From the NCBI GenBank assembly GCA_963724285.1, contig CAVRUD010000029.1, forward strand, positions 372,001-436,000: a stretch of DNA of 64,000 nucleotides, in the 5' to 3' direction. Below the pieces are notes generated by a model. It saw nothing but the letters and a program-made list of their open reading frames with translations. It made no database searches and had not been told where the DNA came from. Origin of the DNA: CAVRUD01 sp963724285. Its GTDB lineage: Bacteria; Chloroflexota; Chloroflexia; Thermomicrobiales; UBA6265. The position numbers and the translations under genes are program-made. Position 1 is the first letter of the stretch; every line of letters begins with the position of its first letter. This document shows positions 36,486-44,807 of this stretch, piece after piece.

Positions 36486-37655
36486 CTACAACGGTTGGCT
36501 GCCAACTGCACGATATCGACCGACGAATCGCGCGTGCTCCTGGACGAATGTCCCCATGTCGATTGCCGCCCGGATGGTCTCCATCTCACGCGCCAAGAAG
36601 CGGAGGTTGTGCGTAGACGCCAGTCGCAACCCAAGGACTTCCTTTGCCTTGAAGAGATGATGGAGGTAAGCCGCCGTAAAGCGCGTGCAGGCATCGCAGT
36701 CGCACGTCACGTCGATGGGTTCGTGCCAATCCCGAAATTTTGCCCGGCGGATGTCGATCCGACCGAACGAGGTGAACATCGCACCGTTGCGCGCCAGCCG
36801 CGTTGGGAGGACGCAGTCGAACAGATCCACCCCACGAGACACGCACTCCCAGAGATCCTCTGGAGAACCGACTCCCATCAGGTAACGGGGCTTCCATGCC
36901 GGCAGGTGGGGAACACTGGCTTCGAGCATCGCCGCCATCACCGGCTTGGGCTCCCCGACGCTCAATCCGCCGATCGCGCATCCCGCGACGTCCGTTTCAG
37001 CGAGCATGCATGCACTCTCGCGGCGCAAATCGTCTTCCATCCCTCCCTGGCAGATGCCGAACAGGGAGGAGCCCCTACCGTCGCCATTGAGCTCCCGGTG
37101 CACCGCGATGCACCGGTCCAGCCAACGATGTGTCCGATCGGTCGACGCCTTTACGGCGTCTCGAGGAGCAGGCAATCCGACAAAGTGATCCAACGCCATC
37201 ACAATGTCGGACCCGAATGCTAGCTGCAGAGCAATTGCGCGCTCAGGCGTCAGGAAATAGCGGTCGCCATCAATGTGAGATCTGAACGACACTCCACGCT
37301 CGGTGACCTTGGCTTGATGCGCCAGGCTAAACACCTGAAAGCCGCCGCTATCCGTTAAGATTGGCCCGGACCACCCCATGAATCGATGGAGGCCCCCGGC
37401 GCGCCGGAGCACCTCCGGACCGGGACGAAGCATCAGGTGATAGGTGTTTGCCAGAATGACCTCTGCTCCAGTAGACCGCACCTCGTCCGGCAACAGCGTT
37501 TTCACCGTCGCCTGAGTGCCCACCGGCATGAACGCCGGCGTCTGGACCACGCCGTGGGGAGTCATCAACTGCCCACGGCGAGCCCAGGTCCCGGAAGATA
37601 CGTTCAGAACCTCAAAGGAAACCGCCGACCGTTCAACTGACTGCGTCACGTCCAA
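36486..37655 (-). CDS. tgt: Queuine/preQ1 tRNA-ribosyltransferase
   Basis: Exchanges G34 for preQ1 in GUN-anticodon tRNAs. 389 aa. The active-site regions LTDSGGFQVFSL and VDLFDCVLPTRLARNG carry the two key aspartates, and the zinc site is CDCDAC followed by the downstream HH. Start is TTG 37655 or GTG 37649; neither has a strong ribosome site. It is placed 3 bp after tatA and 62 bp before acpS on the same strand. Confidence 0.95.
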   Translation of the reverse strand: MDVTQSVERSAVSFEVLNVSSGTWARRGQLMTPHGVVQTPAFMPVGTQATVKTLLPDEVRSTGAEVILANTYHLMLRPGPEVLRRAGGLHRFMGWSGPILTDSGGFQVFSLAHQAKVTERGVSFRSHIDGDRYFLTPERAIALQLAFGSDIVMALDHFVGLPAPRDAVKASTDRTHRWLDRCIAVHRELNGDGRGSSLFGICQGGMEDDLRRESACMLAETDVAGCAIGGLSVGEPKPVMAAMLEASVPHLPAWKPRYLMGVGSPEDLWECVSRGVDLFDCVLPTRLARNGAMFTSFGRIDIRRAKFRDWHEPIDVTCDCDACTRFTAAYLHHLFKAKEVLGLRLASTHNLRFLAREMETIRAAIDMGTFVQEHARFVGRYRAVGSQPL

Positions 37656-37658
37656 CCG

Positions 37659-38336
37659 CTATGGCGTCCGGTGGCTGCTGTATCCTGCCGAGAGGCGCCG
37701 CTGGCGGGCCCGGGCTACCGCGTCCACTGCCTGATCCCCGCCGGGGGCAGCAGCGACCGTGGTTGAAACGGTTTTTGGTTTCGGGGTAGCCGTCGCCGCC
37801 GGGCGTGCGGGAGCGCTTGCGGGCAACGTGTCCTCTTCGGTAAAGAAGAGATCGGCCAGCGGGTCGGCCTTCGTCGCAACCTTCGGTGCCGGCGGTGCGG
37901 ACGCGACCTTCGTCGCGGTGCTTGCGGCCTTGGAGGTTGATGATGCGGAAGCTGTCGTGCGGGAGGCGGCGGTCGTGGTCGTCGACTTAGGTGAGGTAGA
38001 TGTCGAGGTGGTCGACTTCGCCGCGGTAGACTTTGCCGCTGTCTTCGAAGCCGTCGCGCCGGTTGCCTTGTTCAAGTCCTTCTGCACACTCTTGGTTACG
38101 CTGTTGACCTGATTGGCCATTCCCTTGAGGTCGTTGCCGATAGTACCCTTGGTATCAGTGACTTCCGCGATCGTCTTCTCGAACTCTCCGGAGAGCTCCG
38201 ACGTCATGCGGCGAAAATCACGAACGGCCCGACCAGCCTGTCCAGCAACTTCTGGCAGCTTGCCGGGACCAAAGATGACAAGGGCGGCAACGAGGATGAT
38301 CATCATCTCCCACGCGCCCATTCCAAATACGCTCAT
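37659..38336 (-). CDS. tatA: TatA/TatB-type twin-arginine translocase subunit with long low-complexity tail
   Basis: 225 aa. The N-terminal helix and hinge (MIILVAALVIFGPGKLPE) and the amphipathic helix after it (residues 30-45) are TatA/B-like. Residues 95-165 are a Ser/Thr/Ala/Lys tract, followed by a proline/alanine region and a basic end. TatA is usually under 100 aa. Assignment to TatA or TatB is open. ATG 38336 has GAGG 7 nt upstream. No tatC is in the window. Confidence 0.85.
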   Translation of the reverse strand: MSVFGMGAWEMMIILVAALVIFGPGKLPEVAGQAGRAVRDFRRMTSELSGEFEKTIAEVTDTKGTIGNDLKGMANQVNSVTKSVQKDLNKATGATASKTAAKSTAAKSTTSTSTSPKSTTTTAASRTTASASSTSKAASTATKVASAPPAPKVATKADPLADLFFTEEDTLPASAPARPAATATPKPKTVSTTVAAAPGGDQAVDAVARARQRRLSAGYSSHRTP

Positions 38337-38408
38337 TGATGGCCTCGATGTCGTGGAGATACCCTGCGAATGATCAGTCGCATTCGCACCAGGTTGATTC
38401 GTCCGCAA

Positions 38409-38417
38409 AGTATAGCA
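38409..38417 (-). promoter_or_regulatory. Extended -10 promoter element of the tatA-to-alr operon
   Basis: On the minus strand TGCTATACT, identical to the element upstream of der. No -35 match. It lies 73 bp before tatA and faces away from pth. Confidence 0.4.
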
Positions 38418-38483
38418 CCGGGTGAATCGCCCACCGCGGATGCGGAGGCGTCCATCCCCAATGGAAACGAGGACTCGTACCGG

Positions 38484-39080
38484 ATGCGCATCATCGTCGG
38501 CCTTGGCAACCCCGGCCGGGAGTACGCCGGGACCCGCCACAATATCGGCTTCATGGTCGTGGATGAGATCGCGCGCAGACACGGCCCAGCTACCTGGAAG
38601 AAGCGCTTCCGGTCGGAAATCGGCGAGGTTTTCGTCGGCGGCCTGAAGATCGTTCTGGTCAAACCTCAGACATATATGAACCTGAGCGGCATGTCTGTTC
38701 GTGAGGCGATCAACTGGTACCACGTCGATCGGGATAAGGTGATCATCGTCATGGATGATCTGGACACGCCATTCGGCAACCTCCGTCTACGAGAGAAGGG
38801 GTCGGCCGGCGGTCATAACGGTCTTGCGTCTATCATCCAGCAACTCGGGTCGAACGAGATCCCGAGGCTAAAGATCGGTATCGACCGCGGCCCATCAACG
38901 GCGTCTGCCCACGTCCTCTCGCGCTTCACGCCGGACCAGGAACGCGAACTACCAGACCTGATCAAGCGTGCTGCGGATGCGCTGGAAATCTGGAGGTCAG
39001 ACGGAATAGTGGCGGCGATGAACCAAGCCAACCGCAAATCGGCAGATGAAGTACCGGTGAAAATGGATCGGCCCGTATAA
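38484..39080 (+). CDS. pth: Peptidyl-tRNA hydrolase
   Basis: Releases peptidyl-tRNA dropped by the ribosome. 198 aa. The catalytic His19 (GTRHNIGF), Asn9 (GLGNPG) and MDDLDTPFG are present, as is KGSAGGHNGL. ATG 38484 has GAGGA about 10 nt upstream; the longer frame to 38370 adds non-conserved residues. It is divergent from tatA and followed by the dehydrogenase after 49 bp. Confidence 0.96.
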   Translation: MRIIVGLGNPGREYAGTRHNIGFMVVDEIARRHGPATWKKRFRSEIGEVFVGGLKIVLVKPQTYMNLSGMSVREAINWYHVDRDKVIIVMDDLDTPFGNLRLREKGSAGGHNGLASIIQQLGSNEIPRLKIGIDRGPSTASAHVLSRFTPDQERELPDLIKRAADALEIWRSDGIVAAMNQANRKSADEVPVKMDRPV

Positions 39081-39082
39081 TC
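39077..39082 (+). promoter_or_regulatory. Candidate -10 box for the acyl-CoA dehydrogenase/B12 operon
   Basis: TATAAT overlapping the pth stop codon, 48 bp before the next start. No recognisable -35, so confidence is modest. Confidence 0.35.
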
Positions 39083-39129
39083 CGTACTCGATCCACCGGC
39101 GTGCCGACGAACCACACGACTGGATTGAG

Positions 39130-40017
39130 ATGGTCTCCCCCAAACCCTCCAGCCAGCCAAACGATATCAACCGCATCGCCGTCATCGGCGCCGGAACCAT
39201 GGGCAGCGGGATCGCTCAGGTCGCCGTGGAAGCTGGATTTCCGGTAACGCTCGTCGATGTTACTGAAGACGCGGTCGCCCGCGGTGTTGAGACAATCGAG
39301 CGCCAGTGGGCGCGGTCGATCGAAAAAGGCCGGACGTCGGCCGAGGACATCGAGCGAGCCCGGGGGTTGCTTCGTTCACAGGCCACGATGTCGTCCGTCG
39401 GATCGAGCGATCTCATCATTGAAGCCGTCTTCGAGAACCTCGACGCAAAAATCGAGGTCTATCGCGCCGCGGCCGAACATCTTTCTCCAAGCACCATCGT
39501 GGCGAGCAATACCTCATCCATTTCGATCACGAGCCTTGCCGCGACCACCGGCATCGCGGACCGGTTCATCGGCATGCACTTCTTCAATCCAGTTCCGGTT
39601 ATGAAGCTGATCGAGGTCATTAAGGGGGAACGGACGTCTGACGAAACCGTCACCGCGGTTGTCTCTCTTACCCGGGCCCTTGGCAAGATCCCGGTCGAGG
39701 TCAACGACTATCCCGGTTTCGTCTCGAATCGAGTCCTAATGCCGATGATCAACGAGGCCATCTGCTGCTTAGCCGAGGGTGTTGCCACGAAAGAAGCGAT
39801 CGACGAGGTCATGCGCCTGGGAATGGCCCACCCGATGGGACCTCTTGCGCTAGCCGACCTGATCGGTCTCGACGTCTGCCTCAACATCCTCCAGATCCTG
39901 CAACGCGACCTCGGGGACCCCAAGTACCGCCCTGCGCCGTTGCTTCGCCGGCTGGTTGCCGCCGGAAAGCTCGGCCGAAAGACCGGCGAAGGCTTCTACT
40001 CTTACTCGGGAGACTGA
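39130..40017 (+). CDS. 3-hydroxybutyryl-CoA / 3-hydroxyacyl-CoA dehydrogenase
   Basis: NAD(P)-dependent oxidation or reduction at C3 of acyl-CoAs. 295 aa. VIGAGTMGSGIAQ is the Rossmann loop; IASNTSSISI-type VASNTSS, the FFNPVPVMKLIEV segment with catalytic His (GMHFFNPVP) and NDYPGFVSNRVLMPMINEA complete the family pattern; C-terminal KTGEGFYSY. Substrate chain length is not evident. First of three genes with the B12 subunit and meaB, so it may serve propionate or butyryl-CoA-type metabolism. Confidence 0.93.
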   Translation: MVSPKPSSQPNDINRIAVIGAGTMGSGIAQVAVEAGFPVTLVDVTEDAVARGVETIERQWARSIEKGRTSAEDIERARGLLRSQATMSSVGSSDLIIEAVFENLDAKIEVYRAAAEHLSPSTIVASNTSSISITSLAATTGIADRFIGMHFFNPVPVMKLIEVIKGERTSDETVTAVVSLTRALGKIPVEVNDYPGFVSNRVLMPMINEAICCLAEGVATKEAIDEVMRLGMAHPMGPLALADLIGLDVCLNILQILQRDLGDPKYRPAPLLRRLVAAGKLGRKTGEGFYSYSGD

Positions 40018-40023
40018 GCGGAC

Positions 40024-40476
40024 ATGGACATTTCCTCCGACCCGGCCGCGCAAACACCGCCCCTCCCGGCACGACCGATCCGAATGTTGATCGCAAAGCC
40101 CGGCCTAGACGGGCATGACCGGGGTGCCCGCGTATTGGCCAGAGCCATGCGAGACGCTGGCTTCGAGGTGATCTATACAGGTCTCTTTCAGACGCCCGAA
40201 ATGATCGCCGCCGCGGCCCAGCAGGAGGACGTCGACGTCATTGGCCTCAGCATCCTATCTGGGGCTCATATGGCGCTCTTCCCAAGAATCATGGCGGAGT
40301 TGAAAGCAAAGGGACTCGACGACGTACTGGTTATCGCCGGAGGGACCATCCCCGAGGAAGACATCGAGGAGATCTTAGCTCTCGGAATTGCCGAAGTGTT
40401 TGGCCCCGGAACGTCGCTGCGCACCATCTCCGAATTCATCCGTGCCAATGCCCCGGTGCGCCGGGACGACCTCTAA
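40024..40476 (+). CDS. Methylmalonyl-CoA mutase small/B12-binding subunit
   Basis: 150 aa. The base-off cobalamin motif is KPGLDGHDRGARV (Asp-x-His-x-x-Gly), followed by GLSILSGAH and AGGTIPEEDIEE, the pattern of the MCM C-terminal domain when encoded on its own. It needs a separate catalytic subunit, which is not in this window. Starts 7 bp after the dehydrogenase and ends 7 bp before meaB. Confidence 0.93.
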   Translation: MDISSDPAAQTPPLPARPIRMLIAKPGLDGHDRGARVLARAMRDAGFEVIYTGLFQTPEMIAAAAQQEDVDVIGLSILSGAHMALFPRIMAELKAKGLDDVLVIAGGTIPEEDIEEILALGIAEVFGPGTSLRTISEFIRANAPVRRDDL

Positions 40477-40483
40477 CAGCCAA

Positions 40484-41407
40484 TTGGGCCTGATCGACGA
40501 TGCGCTCGCCGGCAATGCTCGCGCCCTGTCCAGGCTGCTCACCACCGTGGAAAACAGGGGCGAGACAGGCCGTGATGCGATCGATCGCCTCTATCCGCGC
40601 ACCGGTCGTGCCCTCCGTCTCGGCATCACCGGACCTCCCGGCGCCGGCAAGAGCAGCCTGATCAGTCATCTGATCAGGGCGTTTCGGGAGCGAAAAGAAC
40701 GAGTCGCCGTCGTCGCCGTCGACCCTTCAAGTCGTTCTAGCGGCGGCGCAACTCTTGGCGATCGAATCCGATTGCTGTCGCACTATGACGACCCAGGCGT
40801 GTTCGTGCGGAGCATGGCATCCCGCGGCCAACGCGGCGGCCTCTCGGCCGCAACTATTGACGTCGCGCACGTGTTTGATGCCGCCGGGTTCGAGACGATC
40901 CTCATCGAGACCCTTGGAGTAGGTCAGGACGACATCGACGTAACCAGGGTGGTCGACACGTCAATCATGGTCCAGGTTCCGGGGCTTGGCGATGCCGTCC
41001 AGACGCTCAAGGCTGGAATTATGGAGGTCGGAGACGTGATCGCCGTCAACAAGGCCGACCTTCCCGGGGCAAATGCCCTCGTGCGCGATCTGCGGGCAAT
41101 GCTTACCCTCGTCCCGCTCCAGGGAGGCGACTGGCACCCCGAGGTCGTTCCGGTTTCCGCCGAAACAGGAAGTGGCATTCCCAAACTCATGGAGGCGATC
41201 GACAAGCGAACTGGGTACCTCGACCATGGTCTACGCCGCGAGGAGCACCGGCGAAACGTGGCCCGAGCGGAGATCGAGCTATTGGTCCGAGCAGATCTTG
41301 AGCGGCTACTCTCGTCCCACGGCCGCGACCAAGACACTCAGATCGTCGAAGACGTGGCAAATCGCCGGATGAGCGCAATCGCCGCAGCGAAGCACTTGCT
41401 GCGATAG
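40484..41407 (+). CDS. meaB: Methylmalonyl-CoA mutase-associated GTPase MeaB
   Basis: G3E GTPase that guards and reloads the cobalamin of the mutase. 307 aa. The P-loop GPPGAGKSS is near residue 47, with VDPSSRSSGGATLGDRIRL, ETLGVGQDD and NKADLPGA. The start is uncertain: TTG 40484 has no ribosome site, but the sequence aligns with the usual short N-terminal helix from there; translation may be coupled to the stop 8 nt upstream. Confidence 0.93.
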   Translation: MGLIDDALAGNARALSRLLTTVENRGETGRDAIDRLYPRTGRALRLGITGPPGAGKSSLISHLIRAFRERKERVAVVAVDPSSRSSGGATLGDRIRLLSHYDDPGVFVRSMASRGQRGGLSAATIDVAHVFDAAGFETILIETLGVGQDDIDVTRVVDTSIMVQVPGLGDAVQTLKAGIMEVGDVIAVNKADLPGANALVRDLRAMLTLVPLQGGDWHPEVVPVSAETGSGIPKLMEAIDKRTGYLDHGLRREEHRRNVARAEIELLVRADLERLLSSHGRDQDTQIVEDVANRRMSAIAAAKHLLR

Positions 41408-41455
41408 CTGAACTTAGAGCGCCTATCAAGACCGTCGGGCGCCGCGCCGTTCGGC

Positions 41456-42301
41456 TCAGTCCCGGAGGGACTTCGTAGGTTGAGCGCCAGGTTTCAACCT
41501 GGCGTCCGCCGCTCTGGCGTCATGTCGTGCGTTGGCGATCCGGGCCGCTGCTGCTCCCGCGCCCACCCCATTGTCGATATTGACCACCACGAGACCAAGC
41601 GAGCACGATTGCAGCATAGCCAGCAACGCCGCCTCACCCCGGCCACCAAGCCCGTAGCCGACGGACGTCGGCAGCCCGATGACCGGAACATCAACCAGAC
41701 CTGCCACCACTGATGGCAGCGCCCCGTCCATTCCCGCCGCCACGATGATCGCACCGGGACGCCTTGCCATCAGCGCTTCAAGGGGCCGGGCCAATCGATG
41801 GATCCCGGCCACACCGACATCGCGGACGTGAACAACCTCACAACCCATCTCGGCGGCAATAAGGCCCGCCTCTGCCGCAGCGCGAATATCCGAGGTTCCA
41901 GCGGTGATGACACCGATCACGCCGCCCGACGGTACCACCGCTGCGCGTTGATGCGATCGGTCGATCGCGATCACCGCCGATGCGTCCTCAGCAACGGCGC
42001 TGTCGAGTCCCTCACGTTCCCGCAAGATGTCCGGCACGCGCTCCAGCATCTCCGGCGTGCACCGGCTTGCGATTGCTCGTCCCCGAATACGGGCCAGTGT
42101 TGCCAGTCCGGTGACGACCTGATCGAGCGACTTCGTCTCCGCCAGCACGACCTCAGGGATCCCGGTCCGGCGTTCGCGATGTGCGTCGACACGAACGTCG
42201 GGGACTTGAGTAGAGCCCAGTTCCCCAGCAGGGCCCTGAGATCCGTTGAGTTCTTGCCTGAGCGCGTCGAACGGACGATTCGTTCCGGGATCCTGGCTCA
42301 C
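41456..42301 (-). CDS. larB: Nickel-pincer cofactor biosynthesis protein LarB
   Basis: Carboxylates and hydrolyses nicotinic acid adenine dinucleotide in making the Ni-pincer cofactor of lactate racemase. 281 aa. The PurE-like domain (residues 115-260) has the family motifs GVITAGTSD, VAAGMDGALPSVVAGL, PTSVGYG and VNIDNGVGA. The last 14 residues (RLKPGAQPTKSLRD) are encoded by a palindromic repeat and are unlikely to be original. GTG 42301 overlaps the tlyA stop by 4 nt. larC and larE are not in the window. Confidence 0.9.
   Translation of the reverse strand: MSQDPGTNRPFDALRQELNGSQGPAGELGSTQVPDVRVDAHRERRTGIPEVVLAETKSLDQVVTGLATLARIRGRAIASRCTPEMLERVPDILREREGLDSAVAEDASAVIAIDRSHQRAAVVPSGGVIGVITAGTSDIRAAAEAGLIAAEMGCEVVHVRDVGVAGIHRLARPLEALMARRPGAIIVAAGMDGALPSVVAGLVDVPVIGLPTSVGYGLGGRGEAALLAMLQSCSLGLVVVNIDNGVGAGAAAARIANARHDARAADARLKPGAQPTKSLRD
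41459..41504. repeat. Short palindromic element (copy B) at the 3' end of larB
   Basis: GTCCC/GGGAC around GGA (41459-41471) followed by CGCCAGGTT/AACCTGGCG around TC (41485-41504). The GGTTGAAACC core and companion triloop hairpin match the pattern at 8148-8197. It is transcribed and translated as the last residues of larB. Confidence 0.5.
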
Positions 42302-43131
42302 TGCCCGCCGTCTCCTCGCACCAGATTCGAAGCTTCGATCAACGCCTGGTCGATCATCGATGCAACCCCGGAACCGCTTCCTGCAACATCCTTGAACACG
42401 AAATGGGCGAGAAACTCGACGTTGCCGGCCGGCCCCAGAAGCGGAGACGCGACCAGGCTTCGCAGACGAAGCCCATTCGCTTCAGCACGCTCCACCACGC
42501 CCTCGAGCACCCGGCGATGAATCACAGGGTCGCGAACGACGCCTCCTTTCCCCACGTCCTTCCGTCCCGCCTCGAATTGGGGCTTGATTAGGGGAACGCA
42601 CATCCCTCCAGGATTCAGAATTCGGGCAACGGCTGGAAAGATCAATCCCAATGAGATGAACGAAACGTCAATAGTCACGATGCCAATTGGATCCGGCAGA
42701 CCGTCAAGGCCCCGCGCGTTCGTCCGCTCCATCAGCACGACGCGCTCATCGTGGCGCAAACGTTCGTCGATCTGCCCATAACCGACGTCGACCGCATAGA
42801 CCTTCGCAGCACCGTGTTGCAGGAGACAATCGGTAAATCCGCCCGTACTGGCCCCCAGGTCCGCGGCAATCTGACCCTCCACATCGATCCCAAATCCAGC
42901 GAGCGCATGATCGAGCTTTTCCCCGCCACGACTGACGAACCGTGGCTTCGCGGCGAGAGCGAGGTTGTCGGAATCGGCCACCTTTTGGCCGGCGCGGAGG
43001 TTTATGGTGTCGTTCACGAGGATGTCGCCGGCCATAATGAGTGCGCGTGCTCTGGATCGGGTTGGCGCCAATCCCCGGTCGACGAGCGCCTCGTCAAGGC
43101 GGGTTCGTGCCTCCCTGGCGGATCGTTGCAC
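42298..43131 (-). CDS. tlyA: TlyA-family rRNA 2'-O-methyltransferase
   Basis: Methylates ribose positions of 16S (and 23S) rRNA; the modification confers capreomycin sensitivity in mycobacteria. 277 aa. N-terminal S4 domain (residues 10-65, RLDEALVDRGLAPTRSRA) then an FtsJ-like domain with ADLGASTGGFTDCLL for SAM and TIDVSFISL and LIKPQFEAG for catalysis. GTG 43131 overlaps the ruvC stop by one base. Confidence 0.94.
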   Translation of the reverse strand: MQRSAREARTRLDEALVDRGLAPTRSRARALIMAGDILVNDTINLRAGQKVADSDNLALAAKPRFVSRGGEKLDHALAGFGIDVEGQIAADLGASTGGFTDCLLQHGAAKVYAVDVGYGQIDERLRHDERVVLMERTNARGLDGLPDPIGIVTIDVSFISLGLIFPAVARILNPGGMCVPLIKPQFEAGRKDVGKGGVVRDPVIHRRVLEGVVERAEANGLRLRSLVASPLLGPAGNVEFLAHFVFKDVAGSGSGVASMIDQALIEASNLVRGDGGQ

Positions 43132-43628
43132 TAAGTGCTTCCTGTCCGCGCCAAGAAAGGCGCGGTCTGCGCGTGGCAGAGCGCAATCGCAAGCGCATCG
43201 GCGGCATCGTCCGGCTCCGGCACGGACGCCAGCCCGAGGACGATCCTCACCATCTCCTGCATCTGCGTCTTGCCAGCCTTGCCGTACCCCGCGACGGCGT
43301 GCTTGATCTCGGAAGGACTGTATTCGACCACCGGGACACCTGCCTTGGCGGCCGCAAGGAGCACTATTCCGCGGGCCTGGCCAACCGTGATCGCCGTGGT
43401 CACGTTTCTGGCAAAGAACAGTTGCTCGACGGCCAGCACATCGGGGGAATGCTCGTGCAGCAGGCCGGTGAGGTGATCGTACAACGTGCAGAGGCGGGTC
43501 GGCATGTCGCCGCCAGCCTCCGTCGTGAAGACCCCAAACGCAATCGCCCGAGGATCACCCGCCGCATCGTCGTCGATCACACCGTACCCCAGGCGGGCTG
43601 TGCCCGGGTCAATGCCTATGGTTTTCAT
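43131..43628 (-). CDS. ruvC: Crossover junction endodeoxyribonuclease RuvC
   Basis: Resolves Holliday junctions. 165 aa. The acidic catalytic set is present: Asp7 (GIDPGTARLGYG), Glu68 (VEQLFFARN), Asp141 and Asp144 (DDAADALAIALCH). It lies 20 bp after yebC; ruvA and ruvB, often found with it, are absent here. Confidence 0.96.
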   Translation of the reverse strand: MKTIGIDPGTARLGYGVIDDDAAGDPRAIAFGVFTTEAGGDMPTRLCTLYDHLTGLLHEHSPDVLAVEQLFFARNVTTAITVGQARGIVLLAAAKAGVPVVEYSPSEIKHAVAGYGKAGKTQMQEMVRIVLGLASVPEPDDAADALAIALCHAQTAPFLARTGST

Positions 43629-43647
43629 GCGGTGGGACCCACTCGCT

Positions 43648-44394
43648 CTACGTTACCGCCGCCAGAACGTCATCAGTGATGTCGAGATTCGTGTACACGG
43701 TCTGGACGTCGTCGAGGTCTTCGAGCTTTTCAACGAGCCGGATGACCTTGACAGCGACGTCCGACTCAGGTGTGATCTGAGTCTTAGGCCGCATGGTCAA
43801 TTCGGCGGACTCAACCGTGTAACCGCCATTGACCAACTCTTCCTGGACCCGATGCAGGTCCTGGGGCTGGGTATAGATCTCGATTCCGCCATCATCGACC
43901 GACACGTCATCGGCGCCGGCGTCGATCGCCACAAGGGCGAGCTCGTCGGGGTCGGACCCGTTGACGTCCAGAACGATCAGACCGACCTGGTCGAACATCC
44001 AGCTGACGCTGCCGTTTTCACCGAGTGATCCGCCACTGCGGGTCAGGGCAGCCCGGATCTCGCCAACGGTTCGGTTTCGATTGTCGGTCAAGGTCTGGAT
44101 CATGAGGGCAGTTCCACCTGGTCCGTAGCCTTCGTACGACACCTCGTCGTAGCTATCTCCCGGTCCACTGCCGACCGCCCGCTCAATTGCACGGTCGATG
44201 TTGTCCTTTGGCATGTTTTCGCCGCGAGCTTTGTCGATCGCCAGGCGCAGGCGGGTGTTTGCATCCGGGTCGGGAAGCCCCGATCGCGCGGCAACGGTGA
44301 TCTCACGCGCCAGCTTGGTGAAGAGCTGCCCGCGCTTGGCATCCGCGGCGCCCTTCTTCCGCTTGATCGTTGACCATTTTGAGTGTCCAGACAT
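43648..44394 (-). CDS. yebC: YebC/PmpR family protein
   Basis: 248 aa. The family start MSGHSKWSTIKRKKGAADAKRG and ENMPKDNIDRAIERA are nearly canonical. Members act as transcriptional regulators or, as shown for YebC1/2-type proteins, help translation of proline-rich stretches. GGGAG lies upstream of ATG 44394. First gene of yebC-ruvC-tlyA-larB, behind a good promoter. Confidence 0.96.
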   Translation of the reverse strand: MSGHSKWSTIKRKKGAADAKRGQLFTKLAREITVAARSGLPDPDANTRLRLAIDKARGENMPKDNIDRAIERAVGSGPGDSYDEVSYEGYGPGGTALMIQTLTDNRNRTVGEIRAALTRSGGSLGENGSVSWMFDQVGLIVLDVNGSDPDELALVAIDAGADDVSVDDGGIEIYTQPQDLHRVQEELVNGGYTVESAELTMRPKTQITPESDVAVKVIRLVEKLEDLDDVQTVYTNLDITDDVLAAVT

Positions 44395-44446
44395 AGGAAG
44401 AACTCCCGCGTCGCGTGTTCAACAGCACATCCCATAGCAACACATC

Positions 44447-44475
44447 AGTTTACCACTGCGCCCAGTCACGTTTAA
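44447..44475 (-). promoter_or_regulatory. Promoter of yebC-ruvC-tlyA-larB
   Basis: Minus strand TTAAAC (44475-44470), 17-bp spacer, TAAACT (44452-44447). The start would be near 44440, leaving about 46 nt of leader. Confidence 0.6.
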
Positions 44476-44525
44476 TTGGTGCCAACACTTTGGCTCTGGA
44501 AAGATGTCAGGGACTTACACCAATC

Positions 44526-44554
44526 TTGAAACCTTCGCAAACCTGGGTTAGACT
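44526..44554 (+). promoter_or_regulatory. Promoter of the rpoD leader
   Basis: TTGAAA (44526-44531), 17-bp spacer, TAGACT (44549-44554). The start would fall near 44561, about 247 nt before rpoD. Confidence 0.6.
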
Positions 44555-44595
44555 ACCTGGGTCGAGCCGCACAGTAGTTCATCAGCAGGAGCAAC

Positions 44596-44637
44596 ATGGA
44601 AGGCTGCCGCCTCGGTCGGCTGTGGTCCGGCCCGTAG
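44596..44637 (+). CDS. Putative 13-codon leader peptide in the rpoD leader
   Basis: ATG 44596 has AGGAG at 44587-44591 (spacing 4) and encodes MEGCRLGRLWSGP before a TAG. It is bracketed by the promoter at 44526-44554 and the intrinsic terminator at 44655-44679. The arrangement matches that of attenuation leaders, with arginine, leucine and tryptophan codons late in the peptide. No homologue known to me; translation is inferred only from the ribosome site. Confidence 0.4.
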   Translation: MEGCRLGRLWSGP

Positions 44638-44654
44638 CCTAGCTGTCCCGTCCC

Positions 44655-44679
44655 CCCACTCTGTCTGGAGTGGGTTTTT
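44655..44679 (+). terminator. Intrinsic terminator upstream of rpoD
   Basis: CCCACTC and GAGTGGG form a 7-bp stem with a 6-nt loop, followed directly by TTTTT. It lies about 128 bp before rpoD and after the mini-ORF, so it would end a transcript of about 120 nt or act as an attenuator. About 15 bp past it is TATACA (44696-44701), a possible second -10 for rpoD. Confidence 0.7.
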
Positions 44680-44807
44680 CTGCGCCTCCGGTCTGTATAC
44701 AGGTTGGCGTATTCAGTCCAGGTGAATTGTCGGTTCGCCGCGCATCGCTCCCACTCACCGCAGATTTCCCCGCGCTGCGCTCGCATTCGAGGTGGTGAAG
44801 CGTTCCC

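Noticed and set aside
44561..44683. Small SRP RNA or other known RNA in the rpoD leader
   Set aside because: It has a GGAAGG but not the flanking conserved SRP domain IV loop (AGCAGC opposite CAGG), and no other known RNA fits.
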